A DNA stretch of 50,999 nucleotides from Myxococcales bacterium (GTDB taxonomy: Bacteria > Myxococcota_A > UBA9042): positions 1 to 50,999 of the forward strand of contig SHZD01000013.1 of assembly GCA_009692465.1 (NCBI GenBank). The letters run 5' to 3'. Positions 24,304 through 32,172 of this stretch are shown piece by piece. The notes below the pieces were generated by a model. The model made no database searches and was not told the origin of the DNA. It worked only from the letters and a program-made list of their open reading frames with translations. A program made the translations under genes and the position numbers. Within the stretch, counting starts at the first letter, position 1. Each line of letters starts with the position of its first letter.

Positions 24304-25338
24304 ATGGGCCGCTTGTTCAATCTGCAAACCCTCAGCCTGCTGCTGATTGCCTCGTGGGCGCTGCCGGCCATGCTGACCACCTACATCTATCCGGATGAAA
24401 TTGGCGTGCGACGGTCGCTGACCTCAGGCATTGACGATGAGGATTTTGGCCAAGGTCGCCATTTTGACTTTGCGTTCATGCATTCGTGGTACCGGTTGCC
24501 GCGCGCGGTGCAGTACGTCGAATTTAGCGGAACCAATACGCTGGACTTGCGGACCCGCGAAAACAACGTGGTGCATGTCGACGTCGCCGTGGTCTACCGA
24601 ATCGTGCCCGGCGAGGCGCATAAAGTGGTGCGCGAGGGCTTTGCCGATTCGTACCACACCAAAGTGCAGTCGGTGTGCGAGGGTTTCTTGCGCGAGCATT
24701 TGGCGCAGCTGTCCAATCAGACGGTGCAGGTCAGCGAAGAACGAGAAAAAGTCGCAAAATCAGCGATCAAGGCGCTCAATCTGCAGTTGCGGCAGTATCA
24801 CATGCAAGTGGTCGATTCGGGAGTGGTGATTCGGGCGCTGCAGTTCGATCCGCCGTATGAGGCGCAGTTGCAGGCCAAACAACAGTATGCGGTGCAAGCA
24901 GAGCTCGATTTTGCCTTTCAGAACGAGTCCAAAGCCAAGCAAGAGACCGACACCGTGCAAAAGGGCATCGACAAAGACGTAGCCCTAGAGCGCGAGCAGT
25001 GGAACAACAAAATCGAGGAAAAGCGCAAGGAAATTGAGGTCGCAATCGCCACCGTCAAAGCGCAGGCGCTGGAGTACGACAAGAAAGTGCGCTCAGAGGC
25101 CGATGCTGAGCACGAAAAACTGTTGGCCCAAGGCGAGCGCGCTGAAGCCGAGGCCGACGCGTTGGGCAAAAAACTGGAAGCTGACGCGCTGGCGTCCAAA
25201 GCGGGCAAGACGTTTTCAGCCATTGAGGCGGTGCGTGCGTTCAAACTGGGTAATATTGAGCTTAATTCCAACGATCCTCATTTTCTGATGGCGTTTGGCT
25301 CGATGTCGGCATGGCGCCGCTTTTTCTTGGCCGAGTGA
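24304..25338 (+). CDS. SPFH/band-7 membrane protein 2
   Basis: The 344-aa protein starts 2 bp after the previous stop; its ribosome site (aaaggag) lies in the last codons of the upstream gene, indicating coupling. It has a membrane helix near the N-terminus (LLLIASWALPAMLTTYIY), an SPFH domain with YIYPDEIGVRRSLTSG and LDLRTRENNVVHVDVAVVYR, and a coiled coil from about residue 200 rich in Glu/Lys. It ends in SMSAWRRFFLAE. It probably alternates with the first SPFH protein in a membrane ring. No FtsH or other protease gene is nearby. Confidence 0.88.
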   Translation: MGRLFNLQTLSLLLIASWALPAMLTTYIYPDEIGVRRSLTSGIDDEDFGQGRHFDFAFMHSWYRLPRAVQYVEFSGTNTLDLRTRENNVVHVDVAVVYRIVPGEAHKVVREGFADSYHTKVQSVCEGFLREHLAQLSNQTVQVSEEREKVAKSAIKALNLQLRQYHMQVVDSGVVIRALQFDPPYEAQLQAKQQYAVQAELDFAFQNESKAKQETDTVQKGIDKDVALEREQWNNKIEEKRKEIEVAIATVKAQALEYDKKVRSEADAEHEKLLAQGERAEAEADALGKKLEADALASKAGKTFSAIEAVRAFKLGNIELNSNDPHFLMAFGSMSAWRRFFLAE

Positions 25339-25342
25339 CCTT

Positions 25343-25900
25343 GTGCTGCTCGAACGTCTGCTGATTTGGCTGATTCGCGCTGCCTTGGTTGTGGGTGCGG
25401 TCTATTTGGCCCAGCGCTGGATTCGCGCTTTGCCACCGTGGAAGTGGCTGGCGTGGGCGGTGCGCAGTGGGCAAATGCGCCAGGCCTTGACAATTCGCAA
25501 TCAAATTGCTAAATTAGTCCGCGATCGCAAGGCGACGCCCGACTCGATTGGCCTGTTGTGTGATGTCGACAGCTTGGTGGATTCGGTCGTCGAGTTGTTG
25601 GAAGTGCGCGGCGACCTGGGGGCGCGCGACGGCATGACGACCGCGGGCGGGCACAGCGAACGCTTGCAGACTGCGGTGGCGCGTACTGACCAGCACCTAG
25701 AAGGGGCGATGCGACGTCTGGACGATATCCGTGCGTGTTTGCTCGAGTTTGCCGCCGACCGCATGGAAGAAGCACTCGCTGACGCCCGCACCCGATTTCG
25801 CGACCGAGCCGAGCAGTTGGGCTACACCGTCGATGCTCATCGAGAATTACAACAAGAAATCAAAGATTTGTACAAAGACCCCGGAGATCCGGCGCTGTGA
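25343..25900 (+). CDS. Small membrane-anchored coiled-coil protein of the SPFH operon
   Basis: From the GTG at 25343, four bases after the SPFH-2 stop, the 185-aa product has one N-terminal membrane helix (LLIWLIRAALVVGAVYLAQ), a basic amphipathic stretch and long helices to the end (HLEGAMRRLDDIRACLLEFA). No family recognised. Operon position suggests that it is an accessory subunit of the SPFH assembly. Upstream in-frame codons overlap the SPFH-2 gene and were excluded. Confidence 0.65.
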   Translation: MLLERLLIWLIRAALVVGAVYLAQRWIRALPPWKWLAWAVRSGQMRQALTIRNQIAKLVRDRKATPDSIGLLCDVDSLVDSVVELLEVRGDLGARDGMTTAGGHSERLQTAVARTDQHLEGAMRRLDDIRACLLEFAADRMEEALADARTRFRDRAEQLGYTVDAHRELQQEIKDLYKDPGDPAL

Positions 25901-25923
25901 AGACAGCCACCCTAACTAGAAAC

Positions 25924-25944
25924 TTGGGGGCGCGCCGCCCCCAA
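25924..25944 (+). terminator. Strong GC hairpin after the SPFH operon
   Basis: The arms ttgggggcg and cgcccccaa pair perfectly around cgc, 24 bp after the last stop codon of the SPFH operon. No T-run follows, so it may stop transcription only weakly or protect the 3' end. The remaining gap to 26061 shows nothing else. Confidence 0.5.
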
Positions 25945-26060
25945 ACCCCCGCGGTGGTCCGCATTTGCGGCCCACATTCCACCTGCCGCTCAATGAGTTT
26001 CATACGTCGAGAGAGTGCCGATTGGGCGGCATGCGGAACTCTTACAGGAACACCGTTCGC

Positions 26061-26789
26061 ATGACTGCTTCCAATGCCCGCCCAGCCTTCAAACTGTCCG
26101 TAGTAATGCCTTGTTACAACGAGCAGGCCACCATTACCGCCATCGTTGCCCAAGTGTTGGCGCAGCCGTTTGACATCGAGTTGCTGATTATCGATGACGG
26201 CAGCAAGGACGGCACTCGCGCCATTCTTGCCGAATTAGCCAATCAATATCAGCAGGTGCGCGTGCTTCTCCAGGAGCGAAACCAAGGCAAAGGCGCGGCC
26301 CTGCGGCGCGGTTTTCAGGAGGCGACGGGCGACTACGTGGTGGTTCAGGATGCGGACCTGGAGTACGATCCCAGTGAATACCGGCGGTTGCTGCAGCCGA
26401 TTCTGGAGGACCGCGCCGACGTGGTGTACGGCTCCCGTTTTGCTGGCGAGTCGCATCGCGTGTTGTATTTTTGGCATTCGGTGGGCAATAAGGCTTTGAC
26501 ATTGCTTTCGAATGTTGCTACCAACCTCAATCTCACCGATATGGAAACGTGCTACAAGATGTTTCGGCGGCAGGTCATCCAAGGGCTGGTTCTGCAAGAA
26601 GATCGCTTTGGTTTTGAGCCCGAAGTGACAGCCAAGCTGGCGGCGCAGCGCGGTTTGCGCATCTACGAGGTGCCGATTTCCTACAATGGACGCACCTACG
26701 ACGAGGGCAAGAAAATTGGCATCAAAGATGGAGTGCGCGCGGTGTATGTGATTAGCAAGTACGCGATTTTGACGCGGTTGCTGGCGTAA
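26061..26789 (+). CDS. Glycosyltransferase family 2 (polyprenyl-phosphate sugar transferase type)
   Basis: The 242-aa protein has a GT-A fold with LSVVMPCYNEQATI (nucleotide-binding strand), IIDDGSKDGT, GKGAALRRGFQEATGDY and the metal-binding QDADLEYDP. The set GSRF...MFRR, RFGFEPEVTAKLA and VPISYNGRTYDEGKKI is typical of dolichyl-phosphate mannose synthase-like enzymes, which charge a lipid carrier with one sugar in the cytoplasm. There is no C-terminal membrane pair. Such a product could feed the GT-C enzymes elsewhere in the window (inference). Start ATG 26061, with acagga upstream. The 3' end overlaps the convergent pncB by 38 bp. Confidence 0.9.
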   Translation: MTASNARPAFKLSVVMPCYNEQATITAIVAQVLAQPFDIELLIIDDGSKDGTRAILAELANQYQQVRVLLQERNQGKGAALRRGFQEATGDYVVVQDADLEYDPSEYRRLLQPILEDRADVVYGSRFAGESHRVLYFWHSVGNKALTLLSNVATNLNLTDMETCYKMFRRQVIQGLVLQEDRFGFEPEVTAKLAAQRGLRIYEVPISYNGRTYDEGKKIGIKDGVRAVYVISKYAILTRLLA

Positions 26790-28254
26790 GCGGTTGGCGC
26801 GCCGCCAAAATCATCTCCTCCTTGCGATGATATAGCCCCTGCTCCAATCCCGCCGGGTAGGCATGCGGATTCTGCAACCGCTTGATACTACTATGCAGAC
26901 CCGCCAACTGCTGTTGAGCATGCTCACGGACCTGCGCCAAAGGCGGACAGCTGTACACCACTTCACCAGCTTTCATCACCGGTTGCAGCAAATCGATGCG
27001 CTGGTGACCGGCTAGGCCCAACGGGTGACGCCGCGTGTGGTCTTGTGGATGCACAGCCAGCGGTTGCGCAGGAAACGGCTGCAGTTGGTCCCAAATCAAG
27101 TCACCGACAAAAGTCTGACCGTCCGTGTAGCGCGACACCTGCAAGATCCCCGGGTTACTCGTCTTGACCGCCTGCTCGGACAGCTTGACCTTGTGCCGCC
27201 ACTGGCCATCGCTGCCGCGAATCGCCGCTAGTTTGTAGACACCGCCGAGCGCCGACTGGGTCCCGCCGGTCACCAATTGCGTGCCGACGCCCCACACCGC
27301 GATTTTGGCATCTTGGTGCTTGAGGCTCTCGATCAGCGTTTCATCCAAGTCGTTGCTGGCGACCACTGCCGCGTCTGCAAAACCGGCGTCATCGAGCATC
27401 TGCCGGGCTTTTTGGCCCAGATACGCCAAATCGCCAGAATCGAGACGCACGCCGACCATGCGCTTACCCATCGCCTGCAATTCGCGGCCGATTTCAATGG
27501 CGTGGTGTACGCCCTGCACGGTGTCGAAGGTGTCTACCAAGAACACACAGTTACCGGGCATAGAGGCGGCGTAGGCGCGAAACGACTCGATTTCACTGTC
27601 AAAACTCATCACCCAACTGTGAGCGTGCGTGCCGCGCACCGGGATGCCGTACAAGCGCCCAGCCAGCACGTTGCTGGTCGACGCCGCCCCGCCGATGTGG
27701 GCCGCCCGCGACGCTGCGAGCGCCCCGTCGATGCCTTGGGCCCGGCGCAGACCAAACTCAAGCACCGGTTCGCCTTGCGCCGCCCACGCCACTCGCGCTG
27801 CTTTGGTGGCAATTAAAGTCTGAAAATTCAATAGATTAAGCAGAGGCGTCTCGACCAGAGCGGCCATCCACAGCGGGCCCTGCACCCGCAGCAACGGCTC
27901 GTGGGCAAAGGCCACCGTCCCTTCGGGCATGGCGTGGACATCGCAGTCGAAATGCGCTGCGCCCAGCTCGGTCAGGAAGTCCGCGCAAAACAGTGGATCC
28001 CCCGCTGGATCGTGCACTTGAGCAAGGTAAGCGATGTCTACAGAATCAAATCGGTAGTTGGCCAAATAGTCCAAGGCTGGCTGCAGTCCGGCCGCGATTG
28101 CATAGGCGCCGCCAAAGGGATGTTTGCGAAAAAACAAATGAAACACCGCCTCGTCGCGGTGCTTGCCGGCGTGCCACCAGCCCTGCGCCATGGTCAGTTG
28201 GTACAGGTCGGTCAACAAGGCCAGCGACGGCCGATACAGCGCGGACGGCAACAT
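26752..28254 (-). CDS. pncB: Nicotinate phosphoribosyltransferase
   Basis: The 500-aa enzyme makes nicotinate mononucleotide from nicotinate and PRPP, with ATP hydrolysis, directly after PncA in NAD salvage. Recognisable segments are LLTDLYQLTMAQGWW at the N-terminus, FGLRRAQGIDGALAASRAAH, GTHAHSWVMSF, the PRPP-site region VGVRLDSGDLAYLGQKAR, and VWGVGTQLVTGG. A ribosome site cggag precedes ATG 28254; longer starts add codons without family features. The last residues overlap the convergent GT2 gene. Confidence 0.94.
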   Translation of the reverse strand: MLPSALYRPSLALLTDLYQLTMAQGWWHAGKHRDEAVFHLFFRKHPFGGAYAIAAGLQPALDYLANYRFDSVDIAYLAQVHDPAGDPLFCADFLTELGAAHFDCDVHAMPEGTVAFAHEPLLRVQGPLWMAALVETPLLNLLNFQTLIATKAARVAWAAQGEPVLEFGLRRAQGIDGALAASRAAHIGGAASTSNVLAGRLYGIPVRGTHAHSWVMSFDSEIESFRAYAASMPGNCVFLVDTFDTVQGVHHAIEIGRELQAMGKRMVGVRLDSGDLAYLGQKARQMLDDAGFADAAVVASNDLDETLIESLKHQDAKIAVWGVGTQLVTGGTQSALGGVYKLAAIRGSDGQWRHKVKLSEQAVKTSNPGILQVSRYTDGQTFVGDLIWDQLQPFPAQPLAVHPQDHTRRHPLGLAGHQRIDLLQPVMKAGEVVYSCPPLAQVREHAQQQLAGLHSSIKRLQNPHAYPAGLEQGLYHRKEEMILAARQPLTPATASKSRTC

Positions 28255-28375
28255 GAATCTCCGATGGCGCCGTGGAAAAACGGGGCAAGGCGCGCCCAAG
28301 ATGGTGTTCGGGCAGGCGCGCAGTGTCAACGCGGCTGTGCTAAATTGGTCCGCCGCACTGCCTATGAGGTTCTCG

Positions 28376-30454
28376 ATGCCCAAACTGCCAAGAGTGACAA
28401 CGTTGCGGGTGGTGATGGTCGCCCCGTGGCTGATGTTGGTTCAAAACTGCGCCGATTCGGCCACCCCGGCCACTAATGATGATGCCAATGCCAGTGACGG
28501 GGCAGCGGCGGCGTTCGACTCGGCGTTGGGCGACGCGGTCAAGCCTAAGGCCGTGCAGCCGTGGCACCCGAACGATCAGGTGCCCAACGCCTGCCAGTCG
28601 CTGGCCGCCGAGTGGGATTGCATGCTGCCGTGGCCGTCTGACTGGTACCGCCAAGGGGCCCAGCAAGGCAAACCGCAGCTGGTCATGCCGTCGGTGCCTG
28701 CGCCCAAGCGCAATCCGGATGCGGCGCCGGACAAGACCGTCGATTTCTACGCGATGTTTCCGCAGGATGGCCATGGAATTCTAGGACAAATTGCGGTCAA
28801 GCTGCCCAATGGCGTCGATGCCAAGGCCCTGGTGCCGGCTTACGTTGGCGACAAGATCAATCCCGATTTTTCGCCGTCGCAAAGTGCCAAGAACCTGACG
28901 CTCGTCGTCGATGCCGACTCGCTGCAGGCGGTGGCCCACTTTGCCGAACCGGACGGGCAGCCAGCCTCGGTCGGTGATCGCTTCTTGATGTTGCGGCCGG
29001 TGGAGCGCCTGCACGAGGGTCATCGCTACATTGTGGCGCTGCAGACAGGGCTGCTTGGTGCCGATGGATCGGCCGTAGGCGCGCCGGCCACGTTTAAGGC
29101 CCTGCGCGACAAAACGCCGTCGGCAGCGGCAGATACGCTGCGCCCCCACTTTGAGGGCGATGTGTTTCCGGTGTTGGAAAAGTTTGGAGTCAAACGCGGC
29201 AACCTGCTGTTAGCGTGGGACTTTACTACTCGCAGCGCAGCCAATGCCACCGACGACATGCTGGCGGTGCGGGAGCAGTTGATGCAAACACTGGCGACGC
29301 TGCCCTTGGAGGCGACCATCACCAAGACGATTATCGACCCCAAGCCGTTGATCGCGCGCCAGTTTGAGGGGCATATCAAAGTGCCGCTGTACGTCGAAAA
29401 TGAAAAATCTGGAGCGCGATTGACCCGCGATGCGACTGGCAAGGTCAAGCAAAATGGCTTTGCTTACTTGGACTTTACCTTGCTGGTGCCGCCCAAGCTG
29501 TGGGCGACGCCGCCTAAACAACCGGTGCGCATCATCCAGTATGGCCACGGTTTCTTTGGCGGCCGCGAGGAAATGGTGGTGGGCGTTCTGCCGCATCTGC
29601 TCGACAAGATGGGCGCAGTGGGCATGGGCATCGACTGGTGGGGGATGGCGTTGGCCGACTCGGGCCAGCTAGTCGCGGATTTGATTCAACAACCGAGCGC
29701 GGGTCTGCGCTTTGTCGAACGGGCCCACCAAGGCATGGCCAACCAGCTGGCGCTAACGTGGGCGGCCAAAAAGGGCTTGTGGAGCTTGCCGCAATTGCAG
29801 CCGACCGGCCAGCCGCTGACCGCTGGCAATGAGGTGTATTTCTATGGTCTTTCGCAAGGTCACATTCTGGGTGGCGTGGCTGTGGCCCTAAATCCGTGGA
29901 TTGACCGCGCGGTGCTGGGCGTGGGCGGCGCCGGTTTTGGCCTGATGATGTCGCGCGCGGCGCCGTTTGGGACCTTTACCGCACTGCTTCACAATGCGAC
30001 CGGCAGTGAGCAAGGGGCGGCTCGAGTCGGTCTGTTGTTGACCGCACCGATGGAGCGCATCGATCCAGGTACTTATGGGCCGCACCTGCGCGCCAATACG
30101 TATGCAGGCGGGCCGGCCAAGCGTTCGATTTTGTTGCAATGTGGTTTGGCCGATACCCAAGTACCCAATCTAGCTACGCATCTGCACGCACGCATTCTCG
30201 GGGTCCCGGTGTTGCAGCCAGCGCCGCGCACGGTGTGGGGGCTGGCCAACACCGCCGTGGCCGCGGAAAGTGCGTTGGTGGAGTTCGATTTCAACAGTCC
30301 GCCGCTCGATACCACCGGTCCGGCCGCGACCAAAGGCAATCCGGTGCACGAGGCCCAGCGCTATCTGGCCGCCTCGCTGGAGCAGATTCATCGCTTTTTG
30401 CAACCCAATGGCCTAGTGGAAGCGACCTGCTCTGGCGTGTGCGATCCGGAGTAG
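28376..30454 (+). CDS. Secreted alpha/beta-hydrolase lipoprotein
   Basis: The 692-aa protein starts at ATG 28376, preceded by gagg. Its N-terminus (VVMVAPWLMLVQNC) is a lipoprotein signal with the lipid-modified Cys at residue 24. The first half (about 40-270) is a beta-rich region beginning CQSLAAEWDCMLPWPSDWY. The second half is a hydrolase domain: oxyanion region IIQYGHGFFGG, nucleophile elbow YFYGLSQGHILGG (GxSxG), and LLQCGLADTQVPN, which probably carries the catalytic Asp. The catalytic His is not certain. Similar large secreted lipase or esterase-like proteins occur in Myxococcota. Substrate unknown. Divergent from pncB with about 120 bp between the starts. Confidence 0.75.
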   Translation: MPKLPRVTTLRVVMVAPWLMLVQNCADSATPATNDDANASDGAAAAFDSALGDAVKPKAVQPWHPNDQVPNACQSLAAEWDCMLPWPSDWYRQGAQQGKPQLVMPSVPAPKRNPDAAPDKTVDFYAMFPQDGHGILGQIAVKLPNGVDAKALVPAYVGDKINPDFSPSQSAKNLTLVVDADSLQAVAHFAEPDGQPASVGDRFLMLRPVERLHEGHRYIVALQTGLLGADGSAVGAPATFKALRDKTPSAAADTLRPHFEGDVFPVLEKFGVKRGNLLLAWDFTTRSAANATDDMLAVREQLMQTLATLPLEATITKTIIDPKPLIARQFEGHIKVPLYVENEKSGARLTRDATGKVKQNGFAYLDFTLLVPPKLWATPPKQPVRIIQYGHGFFGGREEMVVGVLPHLLDKMGAVGMGIDWWGMALADSGQLVADLIQQPSAGLRFVERAHQGMANQLALTWAAKKGLWSLPQLQPTGQPLTAGNEVYFYGLSQGHILGGVAVALNPWIDRAVLGVGGAGFGLMMSRAAPFGTFTALLHNATGSEQGAARVGLLLTAPMERIDPGTYGPHLRANTYAGGPAKRSILLQCGLADTQVPNLATHLHARILGVPVLQPAPRTVWGLANTAVAAESALVEFDFNSPPLDTTGPAATKGNPVHEAQRYLAASLEQIHRFLQPNGLVEATCSGVCDPE

Positions 30455-30516
30455 GCGCAGTTGAAATCAACCAGCCTTGCTTGCCACTTCACGTTCGCCA
30501 CCCCAAGAACCGCCCG

Positions 30517-31398
30517 ATGCCCACTATCGCGCTTGTCACTACTGCCGCCGCCCGCCCCGTCGATGACGACCTGCCGTTGCTCCTGTCGGCATTGGGGTCC
30601 GCCGGGGCCACCGCAGTAGCCGCGGATTGGGACGATCCCGCCGTGCAGTGGAATACCTTTGATCTCGCAGTGATGCGCTGCCCGTGGGACTACACCCGGC
30701 GCTTGCCGGAGTTTTTGGGGTGGCTCGATCGGGTGGAGACCGCGACACGGGTGCTCAATTCGCCGGCAGTCGTGCGCCACAACATCGACAAGCACTATTT
30801 GGCTGAACTGCGCACCCTTGGCTTGCCGGTGGTGCCGACCATGTTCTTGGAACCACTTGAAGATACCGGCAAATTGCGGCCTTGGCTCGACGAGCGCTGG
30901 CACCTGAGCGATTGCGTGGTCAAGCCGTGCGTGGGTGCCGGTTCGCAGGATGCGCTGCGGTTTGGCCCGACCGATCGCCCTGCCGCTTGCACTCATGCTC
31001 AGCGCTTGCTGGCGGCCGGTCGCGCGGCTATGGTGCAGCCCTACCTGCAGCGCGTCGATAGCGACGGCGAGACGGCGCTGATTTTCCTGGACGGCCTGTA
31101 CAGCCACAGCATTCGCAAGGGCCCGCTTTTGCGAACTAATGTCGCGGCAGGGCCGGCGATGTTCGCGCCCGAGAATATTGCGGCCCGCCAGCCGGCGGCG
31201 GACGAATTGGCCTTAGCCCAGGCGATTGTGGCCACCTATGCTCCAAAGCGGCTCCTGTACGCTCGCGTCGATGTGTTGCGCGACGATGAGGGGGCGCCGT
31301 GCCTACTTGAGCTGGAACTGACTGAGCCTTCGCTGTTTTTTGCACTAGGTCCGGGTTCGGCGCAGCGGTTGGCTCAGGCGATTTTGCGCAGGCTGTAA
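30517..31398 (+). CDS. ATP-grasp domain protein (RimK/glutathione-synthetase-like)
   Basis: The 293-aa protein begins at ATG 30517. It has the pre-ATP-grasp strand TIALVTTAAARPVDDD, FDLAVMRCPWDYTRR, and the ATP-grasp core: DCVVKPCVGAGSQD, AMVQPYLQRVDSDGETALIF and VDVLRDDEGAPCLLELELTE with the Mg-binding ELELTEPS (about 265-272). ATP-grasp ligases join a carboxylate to an amine or thiol through an acyl-phosphate. This type is often annotated as hypothetical and its substrates are unknown. Upstream in-frame codons belong to the end of the hydrolase gene. Confidence 0.82.
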   Translation: MPTIALVTTAAARPVDDDLPLLLSALGSAGATAVAADWDDPAVQWNTFDLAVMRCPWDYTRRLPEFLGWLDRVETATRVLNSPAVVRHNIDKHYLAELRTLGLPVVPTMFLEPLEDTGKLRPWLDERWHLSDCVVKPCVGAGSQDALRFGPTDRPAACTHAQRLLAAGRAAMVQPYLQRVDSDGETALIFLDGLYSHSIRKGPLLRTNVAAGPAMFAPENIAARQPAADELALAQAIVATYAPKRLLYARVDVLRDDEGAPCLLELELTEPSLFFALGPGSAQRLAQAILRRL

Positions 31399-31483
31399 GT
31401 TGGAGACGGCTCGTGGTCAGTCTTGCCCTTGCGGATAGGGGCCTCGTAACCTACCGTAGGGCAACAGCTGCTTGGAAAACCAC

Positions 31484-32128
31484 ATGCAAAGCCAAACTAT
31501 CGCCGATCTGCGCGAGGACTATCACTTGAGCGAGCTGCTCGAGGAGAATGCGCCGGCCAATCCGCTGACCCTGTTCGACGTTTGGCTGCAAGCGGCGCTG
31601 GAAACGCTGGGCCCAACAGCGACGGCGATGACCTTGGCGACGGCTAACTCCGCGGGACAGCCATCAGCGCGGACCGTGCTGCTCAAGGGCGTTGAACACG
31701 GGACCTTGGTATTTTTTGGTAATTACGCCAGTCGCAAAGGGCAGGAACTGCAGGCCAACGACCGCGCCGCCTTGTTGTTTTTTTGGCCCAACTTGCAGCG
31801 CCAAGTCCGCATCGATGGACAGGTTCGGCGCGTGCCAACCGCGCAATCTGACACCTATTTCGCATCCCGGCCGCACCAGAGCCAACTGGCAGCGTGGGCG
31901 TCGCCACAGAGCCAGAGGTTGGCGGACCGCGCTGAATTGGAGACCCGGCTCGCCGATGTGCAACAGCAGTTCGGTGACGGCCCAGTGCCGCGCCCGCCTC
32001 ATTGGGGCGGTTGGGGGCTAACTCCTGAGTGTATTGAGTTTTGGCAAGGGCGAGCCAGTCGCTTGCACGACCGTTTGGTGTACACCGCGGGCGTTCAGGG
32101 CTGGGAACGGCAGCGTCTGGCGCCCTGA
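31484..32128 (+). CDS. pdxH: Pyridoxamine/pyridoxine 5'-phosphate oxidase
   Basis: The 214-aa FMN enzyme oxidises pyridoxamine or pyridoxine phosphate to pyridoxal 5'-phosphate. Family marks are MTLATANSAGQPSARTVLLK (FMN and substrate binding), FFGNYASRKGQEL, RQVRIDGQVRRVP, the YFASRPHQSQLAAWASPQS segment and the C-terminal PPHWGGWGLTPECIEFWQG. ATG 31484 follows tggaaa; a TTG twelve bases earlier is possible. The length matches bacterial PdxH. Convergent with the following gene, with 44 bp between the stop codons. Confidence 0.95.
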   Translation: MQSQTIADLREDYHLSELLEENAPANPLTLFDVWLQAALETLGPTATAMTLATANSAGQPSARTVLLKGVEHGTLVFFGNYASRKGQELQANDRAALLFFWPNLQRQVRIDGQVRRVPTAQSDTYFASRPHQSQLAAWASPQSQRLADRAELETRLADVQQQFGDGPVPRPPHWGGWGLTPECIEFWQGRASRLHDRLVYTAGVQGWERQRLAP

Positions 32129-32172
32129 AAGGCCCGCCGGTCGACAATCGACTCTGGCAAAATGACAGTGCC

